From the NCBI GenBank assembly GCA_031411495.1, contig JANOBD010000175.1, positions 62,001-126,000 on the forward strand: 64,000 nt of DNA, in the 5' to 3' direction. Of the stretch, positions 53,610 through 61,184 are shown one piece after another. Below the pieces are notes generated by a model. It searched no databases. It worked only from the letters and a program-made list of their open reading frames with translations, and was not told the origin of the DNA. Source of the stretch: JANOBD01 sp031411495. GTDB lineage: Bacteria > Planctomycetota > Phycisphaerae > Tepidisphaerales > Tepidisphaeraceae. Within the stretch, counting starts at the first letter, position 1. Every line of letters begins with the position of its first letter. Position numbers and translations under genes: made by a program.

Positions 53610-54176
53610 TCACTTCGCGACATCCGACTCGTCCACCACCTTTGCCATCGGCACGAGATCGAATCCGCGCACCAGCATCGGCTTCCCGTAGGCGCGCCGG
53701 AACCCGTAGAAGATCGCCATCACCGCGAAGACGACACAGTTCAGGATCGCGCCCTGGATGCAGGTGAAGAGCATCGCCCCGCCGAAGCGTCTCGTGCCCG
53801 CGTCATAGGTCACGCCGAAAATGCTCTCGGCGATTCGCGCGGTGACGACGCCGCAGAACAGGTCCGGCCAGAGCGGAAGAAAGAATGCATCGTTGAACGT
53901 GCCGAGCACGGTCAGGACCGACAGGAACATCCGCAGGCCGTAACCGAAACGCATCGTCGCGCGGATGTAGGGCCTTTCGTAGAAGCGCTCGAATCGCGAC
54001 GTCGAGGTGAGGAGGGTGTAGATCACGACGAACAGCAATACGCCGCCCGCCATGCCGGCCCGGTCGGCGTGATCGAGCGAAGCGACATAAAAGCTCGGCG
54101 CCGCGCTGATGCAGCAGATGGCCAGCCAAAGCCAGAAGCGTCGAAGGACGGTGCGCGGCGTGATCCGTTCGCCCAT
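53610..54176 (-). CDS. Hypothetical membrane protein
   Basis: 188 residues with four or so hydrophobic helices (LWLAICCISAAPSFYVAS, AGGVLLFVVIYTLLTSTSRF, FGYGLRMFLSVLTVLGTFND, QGAILNCVVFAVMAIFYGF). No recognised family; start ATG 54176. Lies between the MBOAT gene and an SRPBCC gene on the same strand with gaps of 85 and 49 bases, so possibly cotranscribed. Confidence 0.7.
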   Translation of the reverse strand: MGERITPRTVLRRFWLWLAICCISAAPSFYVASLDHADRAGMAGGVLLFVVIYTLLTSTSRFERFYERPYIRATMRFGYGLRMFLSVLTVLGTFNDAFFLPLWPDLFCGVVTARIAESIFGVTYDAGTRRFGGAMLFTCIQGAILNCVVFAVMAIFYGFRRAYGKPMLVRGFDLVPMAKVVDESDVAK

Positions 54177-54225
54177 GGCGAAGATCGTATTCGAGTGGGC
54201 GTTGGGTACGTTAGCGGCAATCAGA

Positions 54226-54669
54226 TTACCCTTCCGCCTCCAGCAACCTCTTCAAGTTCGCGGCGGCGTCGCGAGTCTGCTTCTTGAGCCCCAGCTTGAT
54301 CAGCGGCGACATCAGCTTGCCGATCAACGTCTTGGGCGTGATCTGGATGTGGTGTTCGGTCAACGCGCCAAGCGGATCCGAACGAACGCGAAGGTCGACC
54401 ACGACCTGGAACATCGGGTCGTCGTATTGGGTATACAGCCGCTCGCCGGGCACGCGCTCGAGGATGACGCCGCTCATCTCGCGCGTGCGGCCGCCTTCTT
54501 TGTAGACGTACCGCAGGGCGTCACCCTTTGCGTTGGGTCCGGCACCAAGCTTTTCGAGGCTCGCGCATGGCGGGAGCCATTGCGCGGTGCGAGGGAGGTC
54601 GTCGATCAACGCGAACGCCTGTTGCGGCGTCGTTTTCACCGGCTGGGAATGTTGGCAGGCAATGATCAT
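54226..54669 (-). CDS. SRPBCC family (polyketide cyclase-like) protein
   Basis: 147 residues. TTPQQAFALIDDLPRTAQWL, CASLEKLGAGPNAKGDALRY and a final long helix LGLKKQTRDAAANLKRLLEA fit the START-like helix-grip fold. No catalytic residues predictable. The gap 54670-54903 behind it shows no gene. Confidence 0.8.
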   Translation of the reverse strand: MIIACQHSQPVKTTPQQAFALIDDLPRTAQWLPPCASLEKLGAGPNAKGDALRYVYKEGGRTREMSGVILERVPGERLYTQYDDPMFQVVVDLRVRSDPLGALTEHHIQITPKTLIGKLMSPLIKLGLKKQTRDAAANLKRLLEAEG

Positions 54670-54903
54670 TTTTCTATCTCGGTCTTTCCCGCCGCACTCG
54701 AAGCGTAAATGACGCTGAGGTTGCCGATTGCGATCCCTCGTCGGCTCGAAACCCGCTGGGGGCGCTGCGCGTTTCGATATTCTTACGCAGCAGTGACGGG
54801 AAGATAGACACGCTTCTTGGCAACTGAATCCGAATCCTCGAATGCGAAACGTCGCCGCGCGACTTCCGAAAATCTCCGACGCTTCAGTTTTTGGTTGCTG
54901 CGG

Positions 54904-56019
54904 CTATTGCGCCGCGGCAGGCGCCGTCGCCGGCTGGGGGGCTTCCGGCGGCTCGGGCTTTTTCAGCTTGTGTTCGTAGCCGATCGAGTCGTCGATGTTG
55001 CGCACGATCTGGAAATCGCCGGCGTACTTGGCACGGACCAGCTTCGTCTGGCCAGATGCGTCGAAGAACTGTCCCACGCTGTTGCCGGCGAAGCTGAAAT
55101 CCGCCAGGACCATTTCGATCTTCTTCGCCAGATCGGGCTTGAGCGCGTGGGAGTAGCCGAAACTCGCGGTCGGGAACGGGTCGGATGTGAAGAGGACGCG
55201 ATAGGCCGACGGCGAGATCGTCCCCGACTTCTCTGCGCGGGCGAGGATGTCGCTCGCGACGGCGACCACCGTGTACGTGCCGTTCGCGAGCCCGTCGATC
55301 GACTGTTGCTGGCCGCCGGAATAGCGGATGGCGTAGTCGCGGCCGGGCTCGAGCCCGAACTTCTGTTTCAACAGCACCAGCGGCGCCTTGAAGCCGGAGT
55401 TGGAGCCCATCTCGGTGAGCGTGACTTCTTCGCCGTTGAGCTTCGAGATGTCGCTGATCGTGGATCGGGTGCTGGCGAGCAGCTTGAGCTGATAGGTGTG
55501 CGGGCCGCTGTCACCACCAAGAACGCTCACCGGGACGAAGCCGGCCGAATCCACCGCGATCGGCACGGCACCCGTGTTGAAGGCGCAGATGTGAAGCGTG
55601 CCGTCGTGCATCGCGTTGAGCTGGGCATCGATGTCGGTGAGCGGCATGAACCGGACCGTCTTGCCGGTCGCCTTGGCCAGCGCATCGGTCAAGGGCGCGA
55701 AGACGTTGGCGTTGTTGGCGTTCTGGTCGGACGCGACGTAACTGAATGTGAGTTCTGGCGGATCGAGTTGTTTTGCGGCGTCGGTCGGCGCATCGGCGAC
55801 GAGATCGCCGTCGGCATCCAGGTATTCGGCGGCGAGCTTGTTGGATACCGGACGCGCCAGGCCGGTCATCGTCGAAAGCTCATCGCCGTGAGCCTGGCGC
55901 TCGCGCTCCATACGCGGGCCGGGACGGTTCAGCCACACGACGGCCAGGATCAGGACGATCGCGACAATCAGGATAGGGAGGAGAGTGGAAACCGAGGCAC
56001 GGCGGGCATTGGACGACAT
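54904..56019 (-). CDS. PhnD-like periplasmic phosphonate/phosphate-binding protein, membrane-anchored
   Basis: 371 residues from Met 56019 (GGGAGA upstream). A single uncleaved-looking N-terminal helix (TLLPILIVAIVLILAVVWLN) anchors a type 2 periplasmic-binding domain (about 80-345): FAPLTDALAKATGKTVRFMP, LTEMGSNSGFKAPLVLLKQK, YAIRYSGGQQQSIDGLANGT, VLFTSDPFPTASFGYSHALK are PhnD family (PF12974) hallmarks. A Pro/Ala-rich tail follows. No ABC permease or ATPase is nearby, so it may sense rather than import its ligand. Confidence 0.85.
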   Translation of the reverse strand: MSSNARRASVSTLLPILIVAIVLILAVVWLNRPGPRMERERQAHGDELSTMTGLARPVSNKLAAEYLDADGDLVADAPTDAAKQLDPPELTFSYVASDQNANNANVFAPLTDALAKATGKTVRFMPLTDIDAQLNAMHDGTLHICAFNTGAVPIAVDSAGFVPVSVLGGDSGPHTYQLKLLASTRSTISDISKLNGEEVTLTEMGSNSGFKAPLVLLKQKFGLEPGRDYAIRYSGGQQQSIDGLANGTYTVVAVASDILARAEKSGTISPSAYRVLFTSDPFPTASFGYSHALKPDLAKKIEMVLADFSFAGNSVGQFFDASGQTKLVRAKYAGDFQIVRNIDDSIGYEHKLKKPEPPEAPQPATAPAAAQ

Positions 56020-56394
56020 GGCGTCTCCCGGTAAGGCGCAGGTGCGAAATCGCGTTTGCGTCACTCTACGCGCATCCGCTGCTCATCCGCAAAAATTCCG
56101 GGATTCAAACAACCCGCCATCGCCGTCACGCCCAATGCGCGCGAATGAGGCAAGCACCGATCAATGTGGGACGGCTGCACGAGTTTTGGTCAGGCCGACG
56201 GTTCACCGGACCGGGGCGAAGGTTGCCCGCTGCACAAATAAAGGACGAAAACTGAGGCAAAAGCCCACTTCTCGACTTTTCGATCCCTCTGGCACGGCCA
56301 TTGATCTACGGGAATCCGTCATCGTCGCGGTGACGGTGATGATCCGGATCAATCCGGGTCGGAAATCATGGAGCGCGGTTGGTTCCCACGGGCT

Positions 56395-56427
56395 GTGTTG
56401 TCCGGCCGGCGGTCGGCCGGACAACAC
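56395..56427. repeat. Perfect 14-bp palindrome
   Basis: gtgttgtccggccg and cggccggacaacac pair perfectly around gcggt. No T-run follows, so it is not a simple terminator; probably a dispersed palindrome or binding site. Confidence 0.6.
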
Positions 56428-56475
56428 TCCTGCTCCATCGCTCCCCGCCGCAGACAGAGCTTAGACCAGTCATCA

Positions 56476-56522
56476 GGCCGAATGCGAATGCCCGCGGGCA
56501 GTCGCATTCGGCTTTACGTTTT
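56476..56522. terminator. Hairpin downstream of the kinase gene
   Basis: ggccgaatgcga (56476-56487) pairs with tcgcattcggct (56502-56513), with an inner cccgcggg. On the plus strand TTTACGTTTTCTTC follows. It lies about 50 bases beyond the minus-strand kinase stop. Confidence 0.55.
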
Positions 56523-56560
56523 CTTCACGTCGATTCTCCGGCTGTCCATCATTGTCGCGG

Positions 56561-59500
56561 TCAATCGCCCCGCAGACGTTCGAGCACGATCCGCAGGTAA
56601 CACTTTTCGTTTTCGTCGGCCGACTGCTTGAGCGCTGACTCATATTCGGCGATTGCCTGCGCGATCTGGTTCGAACGGTCGTAGCAGTGCACCAACGTTA
56701 ACGGCGAAACGGTCGCGCCTTCGGCGCGGGCGAGTTCGAAGTACCGCGCCGCCCAGTCGTCGGCGGCGTGCATCTCGTACCAGCGGGCGAGCGTGAGCGC
56801 CGCATCGGCATTATCCGGCTTCGTCTGAAGCGTGAGCCGCGCCGCTTCGACCCGTGGCTCCAGCACGTCGCGGTCGCGATACCAACCCATGTGATACACC
56901 TCGCAGTTGATGTCGCCGTCCAGCAGAACCCCGTACGGCCCGTCGACGAGCGGCCTGACAAATCCAAGGCCCATAAGAAACGTCTTGAGCACCCGGCCGG
57001 ACGGGTAGGCACGGAGATTGAAACGCGGCTCTTCGGTGACCGAAAGGAGGTGTTGCGGATCAGGCCAGAACTGTTCGCTATTGATGGAGTTGGAACCGTC
57101 GGCAATCGTACCGATTTCGCTCATGTCGCCGCTGCGCCAGAGGGTGCCGAAACTGTCGATGTCGTTCTGTCGCGTGATGATCGTCTCCCCGTCTGGGCTG
57201 AAGCAGGCGAATCCCCGCCCGCTCGGGCCGAACAACCGCGGGCGGAAGATCGGCTCGGTTTGGCCGGTCAGATCGAATCGGCCGACGCGGCTTTCGCCCT
57301 CGGTGGTAAAGGAGAGCGAGAAGCGCCCGTCATCAGAAAGGTGCGTCTGCCAGTTGACGATGCCGTCGGAGAGCCTGGCGATCTTGGTGCGCGTCGTCAG
57401 GTCCCAGCTTTGAAGATCGATGCCGCGGCGAAGGATCAGCAACGTCGGCTTGTTTCGCGGCCGCCAGATATAGATTTGCGCTAGCGGCTCGTCCGCGTCG
57501 CCGACGGTTGCGACCTCGCGATTTTGATCCAGATCGTAGAGGTGAACTTTTCCATCCGTGGCAGCAAAGGCGATTTCGCGCTGTGTCGCCCCGCGCAACC
57601 CGACGGTGTAGCCGAGCGATGCAGGAAGCGTCTTGAGAATGCGACCCGTGGAAAGGTCGGTGAGGAACGGATCGATGAGGGCGACGCCGGTGACGGCAAG
57701 CCGATTGTCGCAGAGCGTATCCACCGTGGGCGCCCATCGCATCGACGGCCCGCGCGACGAGCTCAGCACGGACTGATTATGGCGAAGATCCCAGACATAG
57801 ATCTTGCCGTCCCAACCGACGCCGGCGATGCGCCGATTGTCCGGCGAGATCGCCACCGAATCGATCGGCCCGCGCGAGCCGTGCAGCACCGCCAGCACCT
57901 TTCCCGTTTTCGTGTCCCAGACGCGCACCAGCGAATCCCAGCATCCGCCGGCGATCATCGTGCCGTCGGTCGACCACGCGCACGATCCGACGTGAACCTT
58001 GTTCGCGTCCAGTCGAATCGGCGGCTCACGTCGCTCGGCGCTGTAAATGACGGCGTCGGACCACTGCCCAAACGCCAGGCGCTTTCCGTCTGGCGAGGGC
58101 GCGGTGGAAGCGAATCCACCTTCGACGATGTCCGTTCGTTCGATGAGCGGCGTATCGCTTTCGTCACCGAAGACCAGGTACTTTCCTTCGGTCGCGACGA
58201 TCACCCAGTGATGATTGTCCAGGAACGCGCCGTCGGTGTCCGCCCAGAAGCCGTCCATCGGGTGGCGGAAAATCTCCTTGCCGTCGCGCTGCACGATGAA
58301 AAAGCGATTGCTCGCGTAAAGGATGCTGCGTCCATCGGGACTGACGCCGTAGGGCGCGCCGCCAAACGGGAAGACGATCTCCTTTGTTTCTTCGCCGGGC
58401 TTCCACCTGAGCAGCTTGATCGGGTTCATCCCCGCGGTGGTGAAGTAGGCCGCGCCATCGCCGCCGCGAAACTGCCGGACAAGCGGGTAGGCGGTGTCCT
58501 CGTGTCGCTCGGTCTGGCCGGTATGGAGATCGACGATGAGCCTCTGGGGCTTGCGGCGGACGGTGGCATAGAGGTGATCGCCGTCGGGAAGGAAACCGAC
58601 CAGCGCGAGCGGCTGATCGCCGACGGCGAACGTGCAGATCGGCGGATTCGACGTTGCGGCTATATCCCAAAGGCCCAGGTCGGCGATCCACGGCCGATCA
58701 CCAAGACGGCGGAGCTCTTCGCGGGATTGACGATAGAGCGATTTCGCATCCTCGTACCGCCTTACCTGGGCGAACGCATCCGCCTGCTGCAGCGTGGCCA
58801 TCGCGGCGTTGAGTTCGGCGAGCGAGCGCTGCGTGGTGGCAGCGGCTTCGGCGTGCCGCGTCTGTTCGAGCTGGAACAGCGAGACGACCAACCCGAGCAC
58901 GAGCAAAGACAGCGCGGCCAGCGACAGCGAGACGGTCACCTTGTTCCGCTTGCAGAACTTCCGCGTGCGATACCACCGCGACTCGGGCCGCGCCGTGAGT
59001 GGCATCCCGGTAAGGTAGTTCTGAATTTCGCGAGACAGCTCTCCGGCCGACTGGTAGCGGCGATCGGCTTCTTTTCGCATCGCTTTCAGAGGCACCCAGT
59101 CAAGTTCCTGGCGAAGCTCGCGGCGGAGTTGAATCAGCCGCGTCTGCCGATCGGAGGCGGTGCGCTGGCCCTGATCGGGCTGGGTGTCGAGGCGGGTGCT
59201 GGGCCTGGGCGGGTCGGCCTCGCGGATGAGCCGGCGCATCTCTGCCTCTGCCGCGGCGCCCAGACGCTGGGTATCGAACGGCGTGCGGCCGGTGAGCAGT
59301 TCGTACAGCAGCACGCCGAGACTGTAGACGTCGCTGCGCGTGTCGATGTCGGCGGATCCGGACGCCTGCTCCGGGCTCATGTATTCATAGGTGCCGACGA
59401 TCTGCCCGAGCCGCGTGAGCACCGTCTGGCTGCCGCGCTCGACGTCCATCAGTTTGGCGATGCCGAAGTCGATCACCTTCACGACCGGCACGCCGTCGCG

Positions 59501-60118
59501 CATGAACGCGAGCACGTTCGATGGCTTGATGTCGCGGTGGATGATCCCCTTGGCGTGGGCGTGGGCGATCGCAGAGCAGACCTGTATGAACAGCTCCAGT
59601 CTTCCACGCACATCGATCCTGCCCACGTCGCAGAAGCGGGTGAGCGGAAGGCCGGGGATGAGATCGACGACGAGGTATGGCATGCCCGTTTCGGTCATGC
59701 CGGCGTCGAGCACGCGCGCGATGTTGGGATGGTCCAGCCGCGAAAGCACTTCGCGTTCGGCCGAGAGGCGACGGACGATCTCGATCGATTCGATCTCCGG
59801 CCGCAGCAGCTTTATGGCGACCGTTCGCGTGACGGGCGCTTCCTGGAACGCCTCGTAGACGCGGCTCATGCCGCCCTGCCCGAGTTGACGCCCCAGTCGG
59901 TACGGGCCGATCATCTCCGGCGGTTCGGTCGGCACCGGTCGAAACCCGCCGAGGAATGCGTCCGGCATCTGCCCCATCGCGCCGAGCATGGCCATTACTT
60001 CGGCCTTCACGGCGTCTGAGAGCGGCAAGGACGCAACGAAATCCGGGCGCTGTGCCGCGGGCCTCTCGACTGCCTCTTCGAATGCACGACGCACCTGTTG
60101 TACGAACTCTTTGTCCAC
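56561..60118 (-). CDS. Serine/threonine protein kinase with WD40-like propeller and TPR tail
   Basis: 1185 residues from GTG 60118, chosen for the GGTGGGA just upstream; an ATG at 60181 would add 21. Kinase domain about 72-350: GQLGQGGMSRVYEAFQE, Lys in TVAIKLLRPEIES, HRDIKPSNVLAF, VIDFGIAKL, GTYEYMSPEQASGSADIDTR, all catalytic residues present. One membrane helix (about 396-418, SLALAALSLLVLGLVVSLFQ) places the rest outside the cytoplasm. Residues about 480-1100 are WD40/beta-propeller-like (GRIAG-type strands such as NRRIAGVGWDGKIYVWDLRH); residues 1110-1185 are TPR-like. Typical planctomycete PknB-WD architecture; probably an envelope signal receptor. Single-gene unit. Confidence 0.9.
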   Translation of the reverse strand: MDKEFVQQVRRAFEEAVERPAAQRPDFVASLPLSDAVKAEVMAMLGAMGQMPDAFLGGFRPVPTEPPEMIGPYRLGRQLGQGGMSRVYEAFQEAPVTRTVAIKLLRPEIESIEIVRRLSAEREVLSRLDHPNIARVLDAGMTETGMPYLVVDLIPGLPLTRFCDVGRIDVRGRLELFIQVCSAIAHAHAKGIIHRDIKPSNVLAFMRDGVPVVKVIDFGIAKLMDVERGSQTVLTRLGQIVGTYEYMSPEQASGSADIDTRSDVYSLGVLLYELLTGRTPFDTQRLGAAAEAEMRRLIREADPPRPSTRLDTQPDQGQRTASDRQTRLIQLRRELRQELDWVPLKAMRKEADRRYQSAGELSREIQNYLTGMPLTARPESRWYRTRKFCKRNKVTVSLSLAALSLLVLGLVVSLFQLEQTRHAEAAATTQRSLAELNAAMATLQQADAFAQVRRYEDAKSLYRQSREELRRLGDRPWIADLGLWDIAATSNPPICTFAVGDQPLALVGFLPDGDHLYATVRRKPQRLIVDLHTGQTERHEDTAYPLVRQFRGGDGAAYFTTAGMNPIKLLRWKPGEETKEIVFPFGGAPYGVSPDGRSILYASNRFFIVQRDGKEIFRHPMDGFWADTDGAFLDNHHWVIVATEGKYLVFGDESDTPLIERTDIVEGGFASTAPSPDGKRLAFGQWSDAVIYSAERREPPIRLDANKVHVGSCAWSTDGTMIAGGCWDSLVRVWDTKTGKVLAVLHGSRGPIDSVAISPDNRRIAGVGWDGKIYVWDLRHNQSVLSSSRGPSMRWAPTVDTLCDNRLAVTGVALIDPFLTDLSTGRILKTLPASLGYTVGLRGATQREIAFAATDGKVHLYDLDQNREVATVGDADEPLAQIYIWRPRNKPTLLILRRGIDLQSWDLTTRTKIARLSDGIVNWQTHLSDDGRFSLSFTTEGESRVGRFDLTGQTEPIFRPRLFGPSGRGFACFSPDGETIITRQNDIDSFGTLWRSGDMSEIGTIADGSNSINSEQFWPDPQHLLSVTEEPRFNLRAYPSGRVLKTFLMGLGFVRPLVDGPYGVLLDGDINCEVYHMGWYRDRDVLEPRVEAARLTLQTKPDNADAALTLARWYEMHAADDWAARYFELARAEGATVSPLTLVHCYDRSNQIAQAIAEYESALKQSADENEKCYLRIVLERLRGD

Positions 60119-60319
60119 TCCCACCTCAGCACGACGGAATCGCCACACTTCATACCCGAGAACGCCGTCGCATCCCGCCATCTTTGCCCGCCGCTGCCAT
60201 CCGGAGCGACACGCATCACAAATCGCTGCGAACCACAGAACGTCCGCCGCGCCGCAAGCACATTCATCAAAGACACTTACGTGCGTTCAGAGACATCTCA
60301 CTCCGGGTGGGGATCCGAG

Positions 60320-61081
60320 TCACGCGATCTTGCGCACGGATCGAAACCGCATCGCCACCAGCAGCGAACTGATCACCAGAAGAACGCCGCCAACCAGCAG
60401 CGTCGCGACGAACGATGTCTCGGCCCGGGAGAAGAGCGCGCGCCCCGCGTATTCGCGAAAGAGGTAGAACGAAGCCGCCGAGAGCAGTCCGATCGACCAG
60501 AGAATCGATGCCGTCCACAGCACGGGCGAAAGCCAGCGGGCGCCGAGCATTCGCGCGATGCGGACTTGAATGCAGCCCAGTCCGATCCAACAGGTGACCA
60601 GCAGCGCGAAGAAGAGCGTCCAGCCGAGTTTTCCCCAGAGCGATTCCAATCCGCCTTGTCGCGCGGCCGGCAGGACGAGCGAGAGTCCCAGCACGCCTAC
60701 AAAACCCCAGCGTACCAGCAGGCTCGATTTCTTGGCGCGTCGGTCGGCGCGCTGGACGGTGAGCAGCCAGACCGACACCGCCAGCAAGACCAGCGGCAGG
60801 ACCCTGAGCACCGTGAAGACGGGTTTGGGGATCGATTCGACATACGGCGCGAACACTTCGCTGAGGATCGCCACCGCAGAGAGCGCGTAGCTCGTAAACA
60901 GGATCCAGATGCCCAGCCGCTGTGTGCGCACCCAGCCGCGCGGCGCATCGTCCATGCGTTCGACCACGATCGATTCCCCGACCGGCAGCCCGCACTCGGG
61001 ACATCGGCCCGCCGCGGCGAGGCCACGCAGGTCGTAGCCGCACTTTCGGCAGGAGAGAGTTTGTGAATCGAGCGGTTTCAT
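60320..61081 (-). CDS. Zinc-ribbon membrane protein, unknown function
   Basis: 253 residues from Met 61081. The N-terminus has a four-Cys zinc ribbon (CRKCGYDLRGL, then CPECGLPVGES), common in planctomycete membrane proteins, followed by six or seven hydrophobic helices (GIWILFTSYALSAVAILSEV, VLPLVLLAVSVWLLTVQ, ETSFVATLLVGGVLLVISS). No enzyme motif. The longer frame to 61180 runs through a terminator and is rejected. The kinase follows after 201 bases on the same strand. Confidence 0.72.
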   Translation of the reverse strand: MKPLDSQTLSCRKCGYDLRGLAAAGRCPECGLPVGESIVVERMDDAPRGWVRTQRLGIWILFTSYALSAVAILSEVFAPYVESIPKPVFTVLRVLPLVLLAVSVWLLTVQRADRRAKKSSLLVRWGFVGVLGLSLVLPAARQGGLESLWGKLGWTLFFALLVTCWIGLGCIQVRIARMLGARWLSPVLWTASILWSIGLLSAASFYLFREYAGRALFSRAETSFVATLLVGGVLLVISSLLVAMRFRSVRKIA

Positions 61082-61095
61082 CGACGGGAAGCAAA

Positions 61096-61129
61096 CGAAC
61101 GAACCCGGCCCATTCGCCGGGTTCGTTCG
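61096..61129 (-). terminator. Perfect 14-bp terminator hairpin
   Basis: cgaacgaacccggc (61096-61109) pairs perfectly with gccgggttcgttcg (61116-61129). On the minus strand it is followed by TTTGCTT and lies about 55 bases after the metalloprotease stop. Confidence 0.75.
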
Positions 61130-61184
61130 ATTGTAGTCGAAGATGACGCCTGTCGCAGGCGCGAGGTCTCCCGACGGCATGCCA

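Larger units (their letters stand above)
56020..56560. other. 541-bp gene-free region
   Basis: Short reading frames here have no family features. The stretch holds a 14-bp palindrome (56395-56427) and a hairpin (56476-56513), listed separately; nothing else was recognised. Confidence 0.5.

Noticed and set aside
55985..56464. Open frame of 159 codons on the plus strand
   Set aside because: It starts antisense to the PhnD-like gene, runs through a palindrome and shows no family features.
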